A DNA stretch of 64,000 bases from Fibrella aquatilis (GCF_017353255.1 NZ_JAFMYU010000027.1:1-64000), one strand, 5' to 3'. Shown: positions 17,016-26,575, counted from the first letter of the stretch. Numbers and translations are program-made. The notes: generated by a model from the sequence alone, not told the origin.

Positions 17016-20000
17016 TTAAAGATCAAGATTGAGACCTACCGAGAACGTACGCGGGCGGGGGTAGAAGTTGTTGTCGATGCCATTCGAAATTTCGGGGTCG
17101 ATGCCGGTGTATTTCGTAATAACGAATACGTTTTGTACCGTTGCCGAAGCCCGCAGGTTCGACCGGCCACCAAACACATTGCCGAAATTGTAGCCCAGAT
17201 TCAGGTTGTCCATGCGCACAAAGGCAGCGTTCTGAACATAATAGTCAGAGAAAAACTGCTGGTTGCGGAAGCGCGTATCGAGCACGTTGGTCGACCCGTT
17301 GGCCAGGTAACCAAACGAATTCACCAGGGTTTGGTAGGTACCTAATCTAGACTGTAGGTTGTTATAGACGTAGTTGCCGAAGTTGCCCCGCAGCACAAAT
17401 CCACCTGAGAACCGACCGGCCGTCACCTGCGAGGTGAAGCCCAGGAATAGCTTAGGATTGGCCGTTTGGTACCGGTAGCGATCGTTTACGTTGATCGTGC
17501 CATCAACGCTACGATCTACGTAGACGCCTTCCAGCGGACGACCATTGGCACCGTATACCTGCTGGTTTACGAAAAACGAGTTAGTTGGATATCCTACCGA
17601 CTGAATCTGAATTTGATTGCCTGTACCGCCTGAAATGTCGCCGGTCTGGTTGCCAATGTTATTTGGGTCAGGTACTTTCGAGAGGTTGGTGATCTTGTTT
17701 TCGTTGTAGGTGATGTTGAAACCCACATCGACACTCAGGTCTTCTTTCTTCACAGGCGTGGTGTTGATGGTAAATTCAACGCCCCGGTTTTGCAGGTTGC
17801 CTACGTTGGTCAGAATCCGGTTGGTCAGGTTAGAACCTGCTGCCACTGGAATAACGGCCAGAAGATCTTTCGTTTTCTTGTCGTAGAAGTCAATGCTACC
17901 CGAAATACGGCCGTTGAACAGGGCGTAGTCGACGGCGGCGTTGAGCGACTCGGTCTGTTCCCACTTCAGGTTGGCATCATAGCCTTCAGCCCGCAGGGTG
18001 GGGTAGAAGGTATTGCCAAACTGGTACTGCGCCGTGGGGTCCGAGCTTGTGTAGCGCGGTAGGTAGGCATAGTTGCTGGCACCCGTACCCGACAAATCCT
18101 GCTGACCCGTTACACCATAACCCAGCCGGAGTTTCAGGGCCGAAATGGTGGTCGAATTCTTCAGGAACGCCTCGTCTTTAATGCTCCACGCAGCCCCCAC
18201 CGATGGGAACCAGCCCCAACGGGCGTCCTGCCCGAAACGCGACGTACCATCACGACGAATGGTGGCCGTGGCCGTGTAGCGTTCGTTGAAGGTGTAGTTG
18301 GCGCGGCCAAAGAAAGCCAGCAGCGTATACTGCGTATTGAACGGAATACCCGCCGGGTTCAACTGCCGACCGTCGTAGAGATTGTCAGCGTAGGCAGGCT
18401 CATCGCGGATGAAATCCTGATACGAATAACCACCCGTTACGTCTACCCGGCTGTTGATCGACTTGATGTCTTTGGCGTAGTTCAGGTAGAACTCCAGCGT
18501 TTTGTTGGTGCGCGTCTGCGAATACTGGTTGTTCCTGCCACCGATGGTGCTCAAATCGCCAGTGATGCCGGGACGGTTGGCACCCCGGGCATACTGCTCA
18601 CCAGCGTAGGAAGGTATCACAATCGTACCTTTCGACGATGAGGCATCAAGTGCCAGGTTCAGGTTAGCCCGCAAGCCAGTCAGGAAGGGCAGTTTATAGT
18701 CGAGTTGCACATTACCAACGAACCGGTTTACCTGGCTACGATCTTCTTTGTTGTAGAGTAGACCAAGCGGGTTGCGGGGGGCCAGCGTATTGGGCCGACC
18801 AGTGGCGGGGTCGAGCCACTCGAAGAAACCACCGAACGTATCAACGCCGCTAAACACGGGCCGGGTAGGATCGAACTCGGCCGCCGCACCAATGGCACCT
18901 TCGTTGGCGAAGCGGTTGTTGATAATCGAACCTTTGGCACTGATGTCAACGCGCAGGTTGTTATTCAAAAACTTCGGCGACAAGTTCAGGGCTACCGAGT
19001 TACGCTGGAAGTTCGACGTTTTCAAGATACCATTTTGCGTGGTATACCCGTATGAAAGCCGGTAGGGGATGTTGTTCATCGACCCCGACACGCTGAGGTT
19101 ATTGTCGCTGCTGATACCCGCCTGGAAAATCTGATCCTGCCAGTCGGTGCTGGCTGTGCCCAGCAGCTTGCGCTGATCGGCGGTGGCGAAGTTGGCTTCT
19201 GGCGAGGTATCATTAATAAGAGCGCGGTAGGCATCAGCGCTGAAAACAGACACTTTTTTAGTGAGCAGCGACACTGATCCCAACGTGCTAAAACTAATAC
19301 GCGGAGCACCCGATGCACCCCGTTTGGTCGTGATCAGAATGACGCCGTTGGCTGCCCGAGCACCGTAGATGGCCGCTGCCGAGGCATCTTTCAACACCGT
19401 AAATGTCTCAATATCATTGGGGTTTATCAGGCTAAGTGCGTTGGCTGCACCTGAAACGTTCGTGTTGTCGACGGGTACGTTGTCGATCACCACGAGCGGA
19501 TCATTGCTGGCGTTGAGCGACGAACCACCCCGAATACGGATTTGGCTAGTACCACCTGGCTGACCACTTGGCGGTGTGATGGCCACACCAGCCAGTTTAC
19601 CCGTAATCAGCTGTTCGGGGGTTACGATGTTACCCTTCTGAAATTCTTCGGATGAGATGGCGGCAATAGAACCAGTCAGGTCTTTGCGGCGCTGCGTACC
19701 ATAGCCGGTCACAACTACCTCCTGAAGGCTCTTCGAGTCATCGGCCAAGGTAATGTTCACTACTGTTTTGCCGCCAACGGGTACCTCCTGTGGCGTTTTG
19801 CCCACGAAGCTAAACACCAGCGTGCCGGTGGCGGGGGCCATAATCCGGTAGTTGCCCGTAGCGTCGGTGTTGGCACCGCGTGAGGTGCCTTTCAGTGCTA
19901 CGGTAACACCGGGTAGGGGTGTGCCGTCTGTTTCGGTAACAACACCAGTAATAGTCTGGTCCTGCGCCATCACCCGGCCAGTGCCGAGGACGATAAGTAG

Positions 20001-20072
20001 AAGGAACGCCGCCAACGAATTGACGTCTATCGTCAACGCTCCCAAAAACCTGCTGATAAAGAGGTTCTTCAT
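17016..20072 (-). CDS. SusC/RagA-family TonB-linked outer-membrane receptor
   Basis: 1018 residues. The signal sequence is longer than usual (cleavage near VMAQD). A carboxypeptidase-like regulatory domain (ITGVVTETDGTPLPGVTVAL) follows, then SLQEVVVTGYGTQRRKDLTG (the SusC-specific segment before the plug), the plug (IRIRGGSSLNASNDPLVVID, DASAAAIYGARAANGVI), and a 22-strand barrel ending ...RPRTFSVGLNLDL. With SusD it makes a TonB-powered glycan importer. The 250-nt upstream gap carries a -7-like box and the terminator of the regulator gene. Confidence 0.96.
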   Translation of the reverse strand: MKNLFISRFLGALTIDVNSLAAFLLLIVLGTGRVMAQDQTITGVVTETDGTPLPGVTVALKGTSRGANTDATGNYRIMAPATGTLVFSFVGKTPQEVPVGGKTVVNITLADDSKSLQEVVVTGYGTQRRKDLTGSIAAISSEEFQKGNIVTPEQLITGKLAGVAITPPSGQPGGTSQIRIRGGSSLNASNDPLVVIDNVPVDNTNVSGAANALSLINPNDIETFTVLKDASAAAIYGARAANGVILITTKRGASGAPRISFSTLGSVSLLTKKVSVFSADAYRALINDTSPEANFATADQRKLLGTASTDWQDQIFQAGISSDNNLSVSGSMNNIPYRLSYGYTTQNGILKTSNFQRNSVALNLSPKFLNNNLRVDISAKGSIINNRFANEGAIGAAAEFDPTRPVFSGVDTFGGFFEWLDPATGRPNTLAPRNPLGLLYNKEDRSQVNRFVGNVQLDYKLPFLTGLRANLNLALDASSSKGTIVIPSYAGEQYARGANRPGITGDLSTIGGRNNQYSQTRTNKTLEFYLNYAKDIKSINSRVDVTGGYSYQDFIRDEPAYADNLYDGRQLNPAGIPFNTQYTLLAFFGRANYTFNERYTATATIRRDGTSRFGQDARWGWFPSVGAAWSIKDEAFLKNSTTISALKLRLGYGVTGQQDLSGTGASNYAYLPRYTSSDPTAQYQFGNTFYPTLRAEGYDANLKWEQTESLNAAVDYALFNGRISGSIDFYDKKTKDLLAVIPVAAGSNLTNRILTNVGNLQNRGVEFTINTTPVKKEDLSVDVGFNITYNENKITNLSKVPDPNNIGNQTGDISGGTGNQIQIQSVGYPTNSFFVNQQVYGANGRPLEGVYVDRSVDGTINVNDRYRYQTANPKLFLGFTSQVTAGRFSGGFVLRGNFGNYVYNNLQSRLGTYQTLVNSFGYLANGSTNVLDTRFRNQQFFSDYYVQNAAFVRMDNLNLGYNFGNVFGGRSNLRASATVQNVFVITKYTGIDPEISNGIDNNFYPRPRTFSVGLNLDL

Positions 20073-20144
20073 TTGTGATCGATTAATTGGTTGAATGTGA
20101 CAAGAAGTTGCCTGGACGTAAGCGGCACAGACAACTTTATCTTA

Positions 20145-20152
20145 CAAAATTA
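20145..20152 (-). promoter_or_regulatory. Candidate -7 box upstream of the SusC gene
   Basis: The minus strand reads TAATTTTG, matching TAnnTTTG, 72 nt before the SusC start. No good TTTG -33 partner is present, which would fit an activator-dependent promoter controlled by the adjacent regulator. Otherwise the 20073-20322 gap shows only the terminator at 20256. Confidence 0.35.
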
Positions 20153-20255
20153 CTATTAATCGGTATGAGTAGTCGTTCCAGTTTCTGTGTAAGTGTATAT
20201 GACTGTTCTCTGTCTATTGATTTGACATATTATGTTGATTGTCAGAGATTTACGT

Positions 20256-20291
20256 AAAAAAAACGCGTACCATTTTAAGAAAACGGTACGC
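20256..20291 (-). terminator. Terminator of the AraC-type regulator gene
   Basis: On the minus strand GCGTACC ... GGTACGC (13-nt loop) is followed by a run of eight T. It separates the regulator transcript from the SusCDE operon. Confidence 0.75.
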
Positions 20292-20322
20292 AGGGAAGCA
20301 CGCAATGGCGAAAATTATTGGA

Positions 20323-21972
20323 TTACGCTTCCAATTTTTCCAGTTCGCTATGAGCATTCAGGTACTCACTGGGTGTTTGATTGGTCAATTTCTTAAAGGA
20401 ACGATTAAACGCTGTTTTTGAATTGAAACCTACTTCCAACGCCATACTCAGCAGCGTGTAGGAGCGGAACTGAGGGTTGTGTAGCCGCATCTTCAGTTCG
20501 TCGATCCGGTGCATGTTGATGAAATCGAAAAAGTTTTTCTCATAACCTTCGTTCAACACTTTCGAGAGCGCATGTGGGGGCATTTTCAGCTTAGCGGCTA
20601 GTTCGGCCAGGGTTAAGTTGGGGTTGGTGAACGGCTTATGACGGAGCATATACACGTCAATCTGCCGCTTGGTTGCTGTGATCTCTTCGGTGGTACGTAG
20701 GGCATCATCGACGTCAGTAGTCAGCAAAGCGGGCGTAGCAGTAGGGGGTACATGGGTAATGGTATTGAGTACTGGCTCTAACGGGTAGACCGGGGCAGTT
20801 TCCAGCAGCGGAAGGTGCTCTGTATCGGGTAGTTTAAACAGTTCCGGCTGATGAATGGCGTAGTAGCCCAGCAGGTAGACGATAGTAGACAGTGTAAGCC
20901 AGATAAAGTCGACGTACTTTTCCGCAATCGAGATCGTGTCGAAGGCGGCCAGGTTACTAGTGCCGATTAGCACGAAAAAGAAGGCCCACAGCCCCAGACA
21001 TACTGCCAGGATGCCCAATACCGTATTGAGGTAATGCACCTGTGGTTCAGTAGATTGGCTCATCTGATGCTGATCCTGATAGGTACGTACTGCCCGCCAG
21101 CACAGCCACCAATAGAAGCAGTTGTAGGCGAGTGCCAGCAAACCTACCGTCAGAAAAACAGCCTGTAGCCACGGGTCTCGGTTCACGATCTTAAGTTGTA
21201 GCAGCTTATTGTCGGTCAGCAGAAACGGCATGTAAACCAGCGCCTGTATAATGGCAGGGACGAAATGCCGCCACCAGCCCGACGCAGGCCGGGCCGTGTT
21301 AAAAAGCAACTTACGGAGGTAGATATAGAGTAGGGGGCCGTACAGGAACAGCAAAAAATCGGGCAGCAATAGCAGTTTGGTATAAGCCTGGGCTACATCG
21401 CGGTAGGCAGCCACGGTGCGCACCAGTATCACTATTGACGTTAACCCAAGCAACAAACTCAGCCAGCGGTTGGCCGGCTGGTTATTGTTCTGAATGCCAG
21501 GAATAGCAATGAGTAGCAACACCCCCTGAAACGCCGCAAAAAGCATCAGAAGGTCGTAAAGCGAATAAAAATGGAACGTACCGGAGAGGTCTTCCCACGA
21601 CTGAATCGTAACGTCTATTTCCTGATCTACGCCACTTGCAGCCCGGTAGAGTACCCTGTTTACACGGGCTTTGCCACTCTCGCGCCCCTCTACCGACGAC
21701 CAGTCGCCCCGCGTAAACTTATATTCCAGCTTATCCAGCTTTGTCTGGATGGCTATGGTGTACGTACCGTCGGGTTGGTGTTTGAGTTGGTAAGCTGGGT
21801 TACCGGGGTTCCACTTGTTGAAATTGCCCGTCACAAAAAGCTGGGCATCGTGGGGTGTGTTTGGCGGAAAATCCGCCACCACAAAACGGTAGGTCGGCAC
21901 GGTTGCCTGTGGTTGCGCCCAGCCCAATACAGCTACCAGCAGAAAGGCCCAGAACAACAGGCAGTTACGCAT
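20323..21972 (-). CDS. Membrane-bound AraC-family regulator with starch-binding-like sensor domain
   Basis: 549 residues from the ATG at 21972 (MRNCLLFWAFLLVAVLGWAQ, a signal peptide); the frame extends 15 codons further upstream. Residues ~20-130 resemble a CBM20/CBM48 glycogen-binding fold (AQLFVTGNFNKWNPGNPAYQ, DGTYTIAI, LEYKFTRGDW). About seven hydrophobic helices follow (roughly residues 140-375). The C-terminus is an AraC HTH domain (NLTLAELAAKLKMPPHALSK, VGFNSKTAFNRSFKKLTNQT-P-S-E-Y). It probably senses glycan in the periplasm and activates the adjacent SusCDE operon from the membrane. The domain reading is mine; the coupling is inferred from neighbourhood. Confidence 0.82.
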   Translation of the reverse strand: MRNCLLFWAFLLVAVLGWAQPQATVPTYRFVVADFPPNTPHDAQLFVTGNFNKWNPGNPAYQLKHQPDGTYTIAIQTKLDKLEYKFTRGDWSSVEGRESGKARVNRVLYRAASGVDQEIDVTIQSWEDLSGTFHFYSLYDLLMLFAAFQGVLLLIAIPGIQNNNQPANRWLSLLLGLTSIVILVRTVAAYRDVAQAYTKLLLLPDFLLFLYGPLLYIYLRKLLFNTARPASGWWRHFVPAIIQALVYMPFLLTDNKLLQLKIVNRDPWLQAVFLTVGLLALAYNCFYWWLCWRAVRTYQDQHQMSQSTEPQVHYLNTVLGILAVCLGLWAFFFVLIGTSNLAAFDTISIAEKYVDFIWLTLSTIVYLLGYYAIHQPELFKLPDTEHLPLLETAPVYPLEPVLNTITHVPPTATPALLTTDVDDALRTTEEITATKRQIDVYMLRHKPFTNPNLTLAELAAKLKMPPHALSKVLNEGYEKNFFDFINMHRIDELKMRLHNPQFRSYTLLSMALEVGFNSKTAFNRSFKKLTNQTPSEYLNAHSELEKLEA

Positions 21973-22110
21973 TTTGCTACTGAAAAGAGACTGTTGAACA
22001 GGGGTTACGTAGGGCATGGTGCACGAAAAAAGGCATTATTCGCAATAAAAACGCCAACACTGCCCCTCCAGATTGTGTTACTAAAGTACAATGCAAAACG
22101 CAACAAGCTG

Positions 22111-22476
22111 ATGAAAATTAACGTAGAAGAAGGGCTGGACAAAGCATTCTTGCCAGACGGTCGCCATGAAGTCGAAATTACACACGTCGATGAAGGAACA
22201 AGTGAGTACAAGGGGGTGCCTTTCTTTGCCTGCCGTATGGAAAACGAAGAGGGGTTTGTCAATCAACGTTTCTATACCTCACCGGCTGGTATGCCGATCC
22301 TGCTGGAGCTTTTCCGGGCAGTAGGTATTGACGCGAAGGCCGACAAAGACCTTGATACTAACCAATTAGTTGGTAAAAGGTTGGCAATTGAGGTGGGCGA
22401 TTACACCTACAACGATCCCGAAACGGGCAATGAAAAGACGCTCAAACAGGCATCGCACTTCGAGGCCGTAAAGTAG
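22111..22476 (+). CDS. Conserved small protein, possibly DUF669-like
   Basis: 121 residues from ATG 22111 (MKINVEEGLDKAFLPDGRHE); the open frame continues upstream antisense to the regulator and is not used. Beta-rich, no signal peptide. VEITHVDEGTSEYKGVPFFA and LLELFRAVGIDA recall phage DUF669-type proteins associated with ssDNA binding, but the recognition is weak. It is transcribed divergently from the regulator. No function assigned. Confidence 0.65.
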   Translation: MKINVEEGLDKAFLPDGRHEVEITHVDEGTSEYKGVPFFACRMENEEGFVNQRFYTSPAGMPILLELFRAVGIDAKADKDLDTNQLVGKRLAIEVGDYTYNDPETGNEKTLKQASHFEAVK

Positions 22477-22506
22477 CAAGTCGGGCGTTTCTTCGGTGGT
22501 CTACGC

Positions 22507-22514
22507 TATATTTG
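22507..22514 (+). promoter_or_regulatory. Candidate -7 box for the 22569 gene
   Basis: TATATTTG matches TAnnTTTG, 54 nt upstream of the start codon. No TTTG lies at the usual distance upstream. Confidence 0.35.
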
Positions 22515-22568
22515 CCACCACTTCCAACCAAGTCAGAGGCCATACTGGTCTCTGACTTTTTTCTGACT

Positions 22569-23363
22569 ATGCGTAAACTAACGTTCCTGCTATTCATTTG
22601 CCTACCGTTCTGCGCCATTGCCCAGGCGCCCGTTTCCAGCCGTCTAAGCTCGGGAATGGAGATAGGGGCTTCCTTCAAGCCAAATGTGGTTAGCCCTTCG
22701 GCCACTTACTACCAATTGCTGAACCTAACCAACAATAAAATGCTGTCTATTGGCTGGACGAGCACATTTCGCACATTCTACGCCGACAATCTGGATTATA
22801 CCACGGCCCCGGCTTACCTGTCGCGCGGGGGCAAAACTGGCTTTTATGCCCTGGGTGCACCCGTTATAGCAGCCAATCTGGACACACTGCAAATGAGCGG
22901 TGCATCGGGCACGTCGCTCAACTTCGGGGCCAGGGTGCAACTCCGCTTCGGCCCGCTCGAACTAGGTGCCAGCGCCGATATTCTGGGCCTCACCCTGGGC
23001 AGAACGCGGGTAGGTCAGTACCTATCGCAAAACGGGTATTTCACCGTTAAAAGTAATATTACCGGACGTGACTCAACGGCGTTTTTCGTTAAGGGTGCCA
23101 ACGGGGTCGATAACCGGCCACAGTCGGCAAAGCCTACCATTGCAAACCTGCAACTATTGGGCGACAACAGCCTGGGTACACTAGCTACCGAAGTATATGC
23201 TAAACTACTGGTGGGCCAACGCTTGGGCGTGAAACTGGGCTACCAATGGGTTACCACCGAATACACCACCTCGGTACGCAACGTTGCCGACGACAACCGC
23301 CGCTTCCGCAACCGTACCGGCGGCATGCCCTACCTGGCGCTGTCGTTTCCGTTCTTCAACTAA
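22569..23363 (+). CDS. Secreted/outer-membrane protein, unknown function
   Basis: 264 residues from ATG 22569; the frame opens earlier, but this start gives a clean signal peptide (MRKLTFLLFICLPFCAIAQ). The mature part alternates short amphipathic strands with Gly/Asn turns (GTSLNFGARVQLRFGPLELG, LLVGQRLGVKLGYQWVTTEY, MPYLALSFPFF) and ends in Phe, typical of a small outer-membrane barrel. Convergent with the LOG gene; both stop codons lie at the ends of hairpin H6. Confidence 0.7.
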   Translation: MRKLTFLLFICLPFCAIAQAPVSSRLSSGMEIGASFKPNVVSPSATYYQLLNLTNNKMLSIGWTSTFRTFYADNLDYTTAPAYLSRGGKTGFYALGAPVIAANLDTLQMSGASGTSLNFGARVQLRFGPLELGASADILGLTLGRTRVGQYLSQNGYFTVKSNITGRDSTAFFVKGANGVDNRPQSAKPTIANLQLLGDNSLGTLATEVYAKLLVGQRLGVKLGYQWVTTEYTTSVRNVADDNRRFRNRTGGMPYLALSFPFFN

Positions 23364-23435
23364 AGAGTGAAAGGTGACGGTCCGGCGTTCCGGAGAGCGA
23401 AAGAGTGCCGGACCGTCACCTTTCACTCTTTAGTT
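23358..23435. repeat. Hairpin H6 (29-bp perfect stem, 20-nt loop) between convergent genes
   Basis: Arms 23358-23386 and 23407-23435 are exact complements. One arm contains the TAA of the barrel gene and the other reaches into the stop of the LOG gene, so it can end both transcripts. The arm starts AAAGAGTGAAAGG, similar to H12. There is no GCTGACGC motif. Confidence 0.95.
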
Positions 23436-24300
23436 AAAAGTTCGGCTTCATCAGGTACTTGTCGTAGAAATCGTCGATTACTTTGACGGCCTCGGTTGGG
23501 GTGTCTACCAGACTGATGAGCTTCATGTCTTCGGGGTTGATGTTGTGTTCTTCGTTGAGCATCACGTTCACGATCCAGTCCATCAGACCCTGCCAGTAGG
23601 TTTTGCCCACCAGCACAATCGGGAACCGTGCAATCTTTTTGGTCTGAATCAGGGTAAGTGCCTCAAACAGTTCATCGAGGGTACCCATGCCACCGGGCAT
23701 GACCACAAAGCCCTGCGCATATTTCACAAACATCACTTTCCTGACAAAGAAGAAATCGAAGTTGATGTTCTTGTCGGGGTCGATATAGACGTTGCTGTGC
23801 TGCTCAAAGGGTAACTTGATATTAAGCCCTACCGATTTACCGCCCTGCTCATAGGCACCCTTGTTGCCTGCTTCCATAATGCCGGGGCCACCACCCGTGA
23901 TGACGCCGTAGCCATGCCGCACCAGTTTGGCGGCAATCTCTTCGGCCATTTTGTAGTACGGGTTCTCTGACTTGGTCCGCGCCGAGCCGAAGATCGATAC
24001 GCAGGGGCCAATCTGAGCCAGCTTGTCGAAACCCTCCACAAACTCGGCCATCACTTTGAAGATGACCCAGGAGTCGGCCGTTTTTACTTCATTCCAGTTA
24101 CGGTCCTGAAACGCTTCTTTAATCCGCATCTCGTCGGGCGTGAGCAGCAGTTCATCCCGCTTGGTCAGGTCTTTCGAGATTTGTTGGGTAGTCTGTGTTT
24201 CAGACCGTTGAATGTTTTCTTTTGATCCCTGTGCCGCTGTAGGCGCAGGCGTTACGGTCGGTGCTACCTGCGCAGCCTCCGCCTGATTTACTGTTTCCAT
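23434..24300 (-). CDS. LOG-family (TIGR00730) Rossmann-fold protein
   Basis: 288 residues from the ATG at 24300 (METVNQAEAAQV); the frame is open further, but the upstream part is not protein-like. An Ala/Pro/Thr-rich N-terminal ~60 residues precede the Rossmann domain. Signature motifs: VITGGGPGIMEAGNKGAYEQ and MPGGMGTLDELFE (the PGGxGTxxE nucleotide-binding motif). LOG proteins are cytokinin-type nucleoside 5'-monophosphate phosphoribohydrolases, or in bacteria often AMP/purine nucleosidases. The N-terminal extension is longer than in short LOG proteins. Confidence 0.88.
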   Translation of the reverse strand: METVNQAEAAQVAPTVTPAPTAAQGSKENIQRSETQTTQQISKDLTKRDELLLTPDEMRIKEAFQDRNWNEVKTADSWVIFKVMAEFVEGFDKLAQIGPCVSIFGSARTKSENPYYKMAEEIAAKLVRHGYGVITGGGPGIMEAGNKGAYEQGGKSVGLNIKLPFEQHSNVYIDPDKNINFDFFFVRKVMFVKYAQGFVVMPGGMGTLDELFEALTLIQTKKIARFPIVLVGKTYWQGLMDWIVNVMLNEEHNINPEDMKLISLVDTPTEAVKVIDDFYDKYLMKPNF

Positions 24301-24478
24301 GGTTTGGTTTTGTTGGGAAAAGTGGGGTCGACAAATCTGGATGCCAGTCAGTGGCTGAGCCCCCCGAACGGTAAGTATGAGCCTGACTACGCATCGGGCA
24401 GCGGTCGTTTCCGCCACGCAAGGAGTGTCGGGGGAAATCAATAACCCTGGAAAGGGGGTATTCTGTTCAAAAACGCGA

Positions 24479-25912
24479 TCAATTGTTCGCCGGTCTTCCG
24501 GTTCTTGTGCGCTCGTATAGATCAGCAGTGGCAGTGGGGCGATACTGCGCTGCCAGTGCTGGTACGCGGGCAAACAGCTTTGGCACTACCTGCTGCCGGT
24601 CGAGAATATAGTCGGGCGGGTCTTGCCTGAAATGATCGTAAACCTGAATAACGGCTTCGTAATTATCCAGGTTGCGCAGGTCATATTTGGCCAGGCCCCA
24701 GTTGAGGTAGGGCGTCGCTGGGCGGTTATAACGGTAAGCACTAAGGTCGTCGCCAATGACAAGCAAAGATCGGTTTCTGACCGTTGCGGGTAAGGCTGAT
24801 GGTTTCACGCGCAGGTTGGTCAGCTGACCCACGTCAGAGGGAAACAAGCGTAGCGCACCCTGATACAAGATGCCGGCCATGCAGAGCAGCACACCTAGAA
24901 AGAGCAGCTCGCGAAGCCATACGCGCCGCAGGCTGGCGAAGTAGAGGACTGCGAAAAAGGCCATCGGCGGCACAAAGCAGATAAACATCATGGGGGCTAG
25001 AAAAGGCATCAGCGGAATGGTGAGCAGAGCTGTGAAGGCCCATAGCAGCATGATTTGCTGGCAACGCTGCTGAAAATTGACAAACCGGCTGGCGCTATTA
25101 AACAGACTGAGCACCCCCAGCACCCCCACTGTAAGCGGGATCACCAGCGACAAAGCCAGCGTTTTTAGGTCGCTCAGGTCATACTGCCGCACCCGAAACA
25201 CCGACGTGAGCAAATTTCGGTTGAAACCGTCGAGCGAGTTGGTGAAATAATAGTAGAGCACCACCAGCAGAATGGGGAAGGCAAAGCCAAAGATGGTGAG
25301 CGAGTGCTGCCGTATCGTGGCGCCGGTAAACAGCAATAGCGACAGCGACGCCCAGACAATAAACAACGCCGAGGGCAGGTAGAACAAGGCCGCAATGCCT
25401 ACGTATACGCCCACTTCAAATACCTCGTCGGTGGCTCCTTGCCGTTGCGTCAGCTGCCTGACAATGGTGCCAAAAGCCAGCAGCAGAAACGTAGTAGATA
25501 GCAACGTAGGCGAGAGGGTGGTGCAGTCGAAGGAGAGATTCAGGAAAAGGGTGTAGAACAGGCCCGGCCAGAACGTGCGCTCAGGAAAAATTTCGCGGGC
25601 GTTCATCACGTAATTAAAATAGATCATCTGCCCCACCGAAATGACCGTGGCCACTGCCCAGAATGCTACCTGCGACCGCCCCACGGCTAGATCAATGAGC
25701 CAATATACCCCCGCCGACAACGGACTTAGATTGTCCCAGATATCGCGATAGAGCGTATGGCCCTGACGCATTTGCTCGCCCACCAGCATCCAGTTCAGTT
25801 CGGGAACCAGCAGTGGAAACGGTTTTATGAGCAACGGTAAGCGTAGCAACAGCAGCACTACCAGCAGGCTGATATATTGATACGGGGCGAACGAGCGAAA
25901 AAAACTAAGCAA
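24479..25912 (-). CDS. Polytopic membrane protein (DUF6427-like)
   Basis: 477 residues with about 11-12 hydrophobic segments and short loops. The N-terminal Phe-rich MLSFFRSFAPYQYISLLVVL followed by LNWMLVGEQMRQGHTLYRDI (acidic/aromatic loop 1) is like GT-C-type glycosyltransferases and the Bacteroidota DUF6427 family. A soluble C-terminal ~90 residues contains LLVIGDDLSAYRYNRPATPY. Function unknown. The LOG gene lies downstream on the same strand; the 178-nt gap (24301-24478) shows nothing distinctive. Confidence 0.75.
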   Translation of the reverse strand: MLSFFRSFAPYQYISLLVVLLLLRLPLLIKPFPLLVPELNWMLVGEQMRQGHTLYRDIWDNLSPLSAGVYWLIDLAVGRSQVAFWAVATVISVGQMIYFNYVMNAREIFPERTFWPGLFYTLFLNLSFDCTTLSPTLLSTTFLLLAFGTIVRQLTQRQGATDEVFEVGVYVGIAALFYLPSALFIVWASLSLLLFTGATIRQHSLTIFGFAFPILLVVLYYYFTNSLDGFNRNLLTSVFRVRQYDLSDLKTLALSLVIPLTVGVLGVLSLFNSASRFVNFQQRCQQIMLLWAFTALLTIPLMPFLAPMMFICFVPPMAFFAVLYFASLRRVWLRELLFLGVLLCMAGILYQGALRLFPSDVGQLTNLRVKPSALPATVRNRSLLVIGDDLSAYRYNRPATPYLNWGLAKYDLRNLDNYEAVIQVYDHFRQDPPDYILDRQQVVPKLFARVPALAAQYRPTATADLYERTRTGRPANN

Positions 25913-25980
25913 GGAGGGCGATTATCTTGACGAATGAATAGGCAACTAACAGGCGAAATTACGCCCTTTTTGGCATGGCC

Positions 25981-25997
25981 TGGTGCATTCTGCACCA
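25981..25997. promoter_or_regulatory. Short palindrome in a divergent promoter region
   Basis: TGGTGCATTCTGCACCA, a 7-bp inverted repeat around TTC, lies midway between the membrane-protein gene and rbfA. It could be an operator; no regulator is identifiable. Confidence 0.3.
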
Positions 25998-26084
25998 AAA
26001 GGCCCCCACAGCTGTTAGCCTCTACCAGCCCGCAACCTATTAGCTGGACACCAAAACACCCGCGAAGTTGAGGATATTTGCTCT

Positions 26085-26474
26085 ATGGAATCAAAACGAC
26101 AACAAAAGGTAGCCCGCCAGCTACAGAAAGACCTTGGCGAGATCTTCCAGCGCGACCTGACCCACGCCTTCAACGGCCTGGGTGGTGGGGCGGTATTTAT
26201 CACCGTCACCAACGTGCGCGTCTCGCCCGACCTGAGCGTGGCGCGGGTGTACCTGAGCCTGCTGAATGCTAAAAACAGAACCATGCTGATGGAGGCCATT
26301 CAGGAGAAAAGCCGTACCGTTCGCCAGTTGCTGGGTGAGCGCGTTCGGCATCAGTTGCGCATTGTGCCCGACCTCCAATTCTTCCTGGATGACACTGCCG
26401 AATACGCCGAAAAAATGGACAAACTCTTCGCCGGCATCGTTATCCCACCCGCCACAGAAGATAATGAAGAATGA
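26085..26474 (+). CDS. rbfA: Ribosome-binding factor A
   Basis: 129 residues, the usual RbfA length. KH-like fold: N-terminal SKRQQKVARQLQKDLGEIFQ, central VFITVTNVRVSPDLSVARVY, and LRIVPDLQFFLDDTAEYAEK near the end. It binds the 30S subunit in late 16S rRNA processing and cold adaptation. A near-consensus -7 box (GATATTTG, 26073-26080) ends only 4 nt before the ATG, suggesting a nearly leaderless mRNA. The last codons lie inside hairpin H7. Confidence 0.93.
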   Translation: MESKRQQKVARQLQKDLGEIFQRDLTHAFNGLGGGAVFITVTNVRVSPDLSVARVYLSLLNAKNRTMLMEAIQEKSRTVRQLLGERVRHQLRIVPDLQFFLDDTAEYAEKMDKLFAGIVIPPATEDNEE

Positions 26475-26564
26475 AAAATGTAGAATGTAAAATGGGCTGA
26501 CGCATCTGTTTGCATCGCCGACGCGTCAGCCCATTTTACATTCTACATTTTTCATTCTTCATTA
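26462..26564. repeat. Long hairpin H7 (42-bp perfect stem, 19-nt loop)
   Basis: Arms 26462-26503 and 26523-26564 are exact complements. Heptads ATGAAGA, ATGAAAA, ATGTAGA, ATGTAAA, ATG are followed by GGCTGACGC at the loop. The left arm begins in the last four codons of rbfA and includes its stop; the right arm ends 11 nt before the next ATG. Confidence 0.97.
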
Positions 26565-26575
26565 ACGTACCTCCC

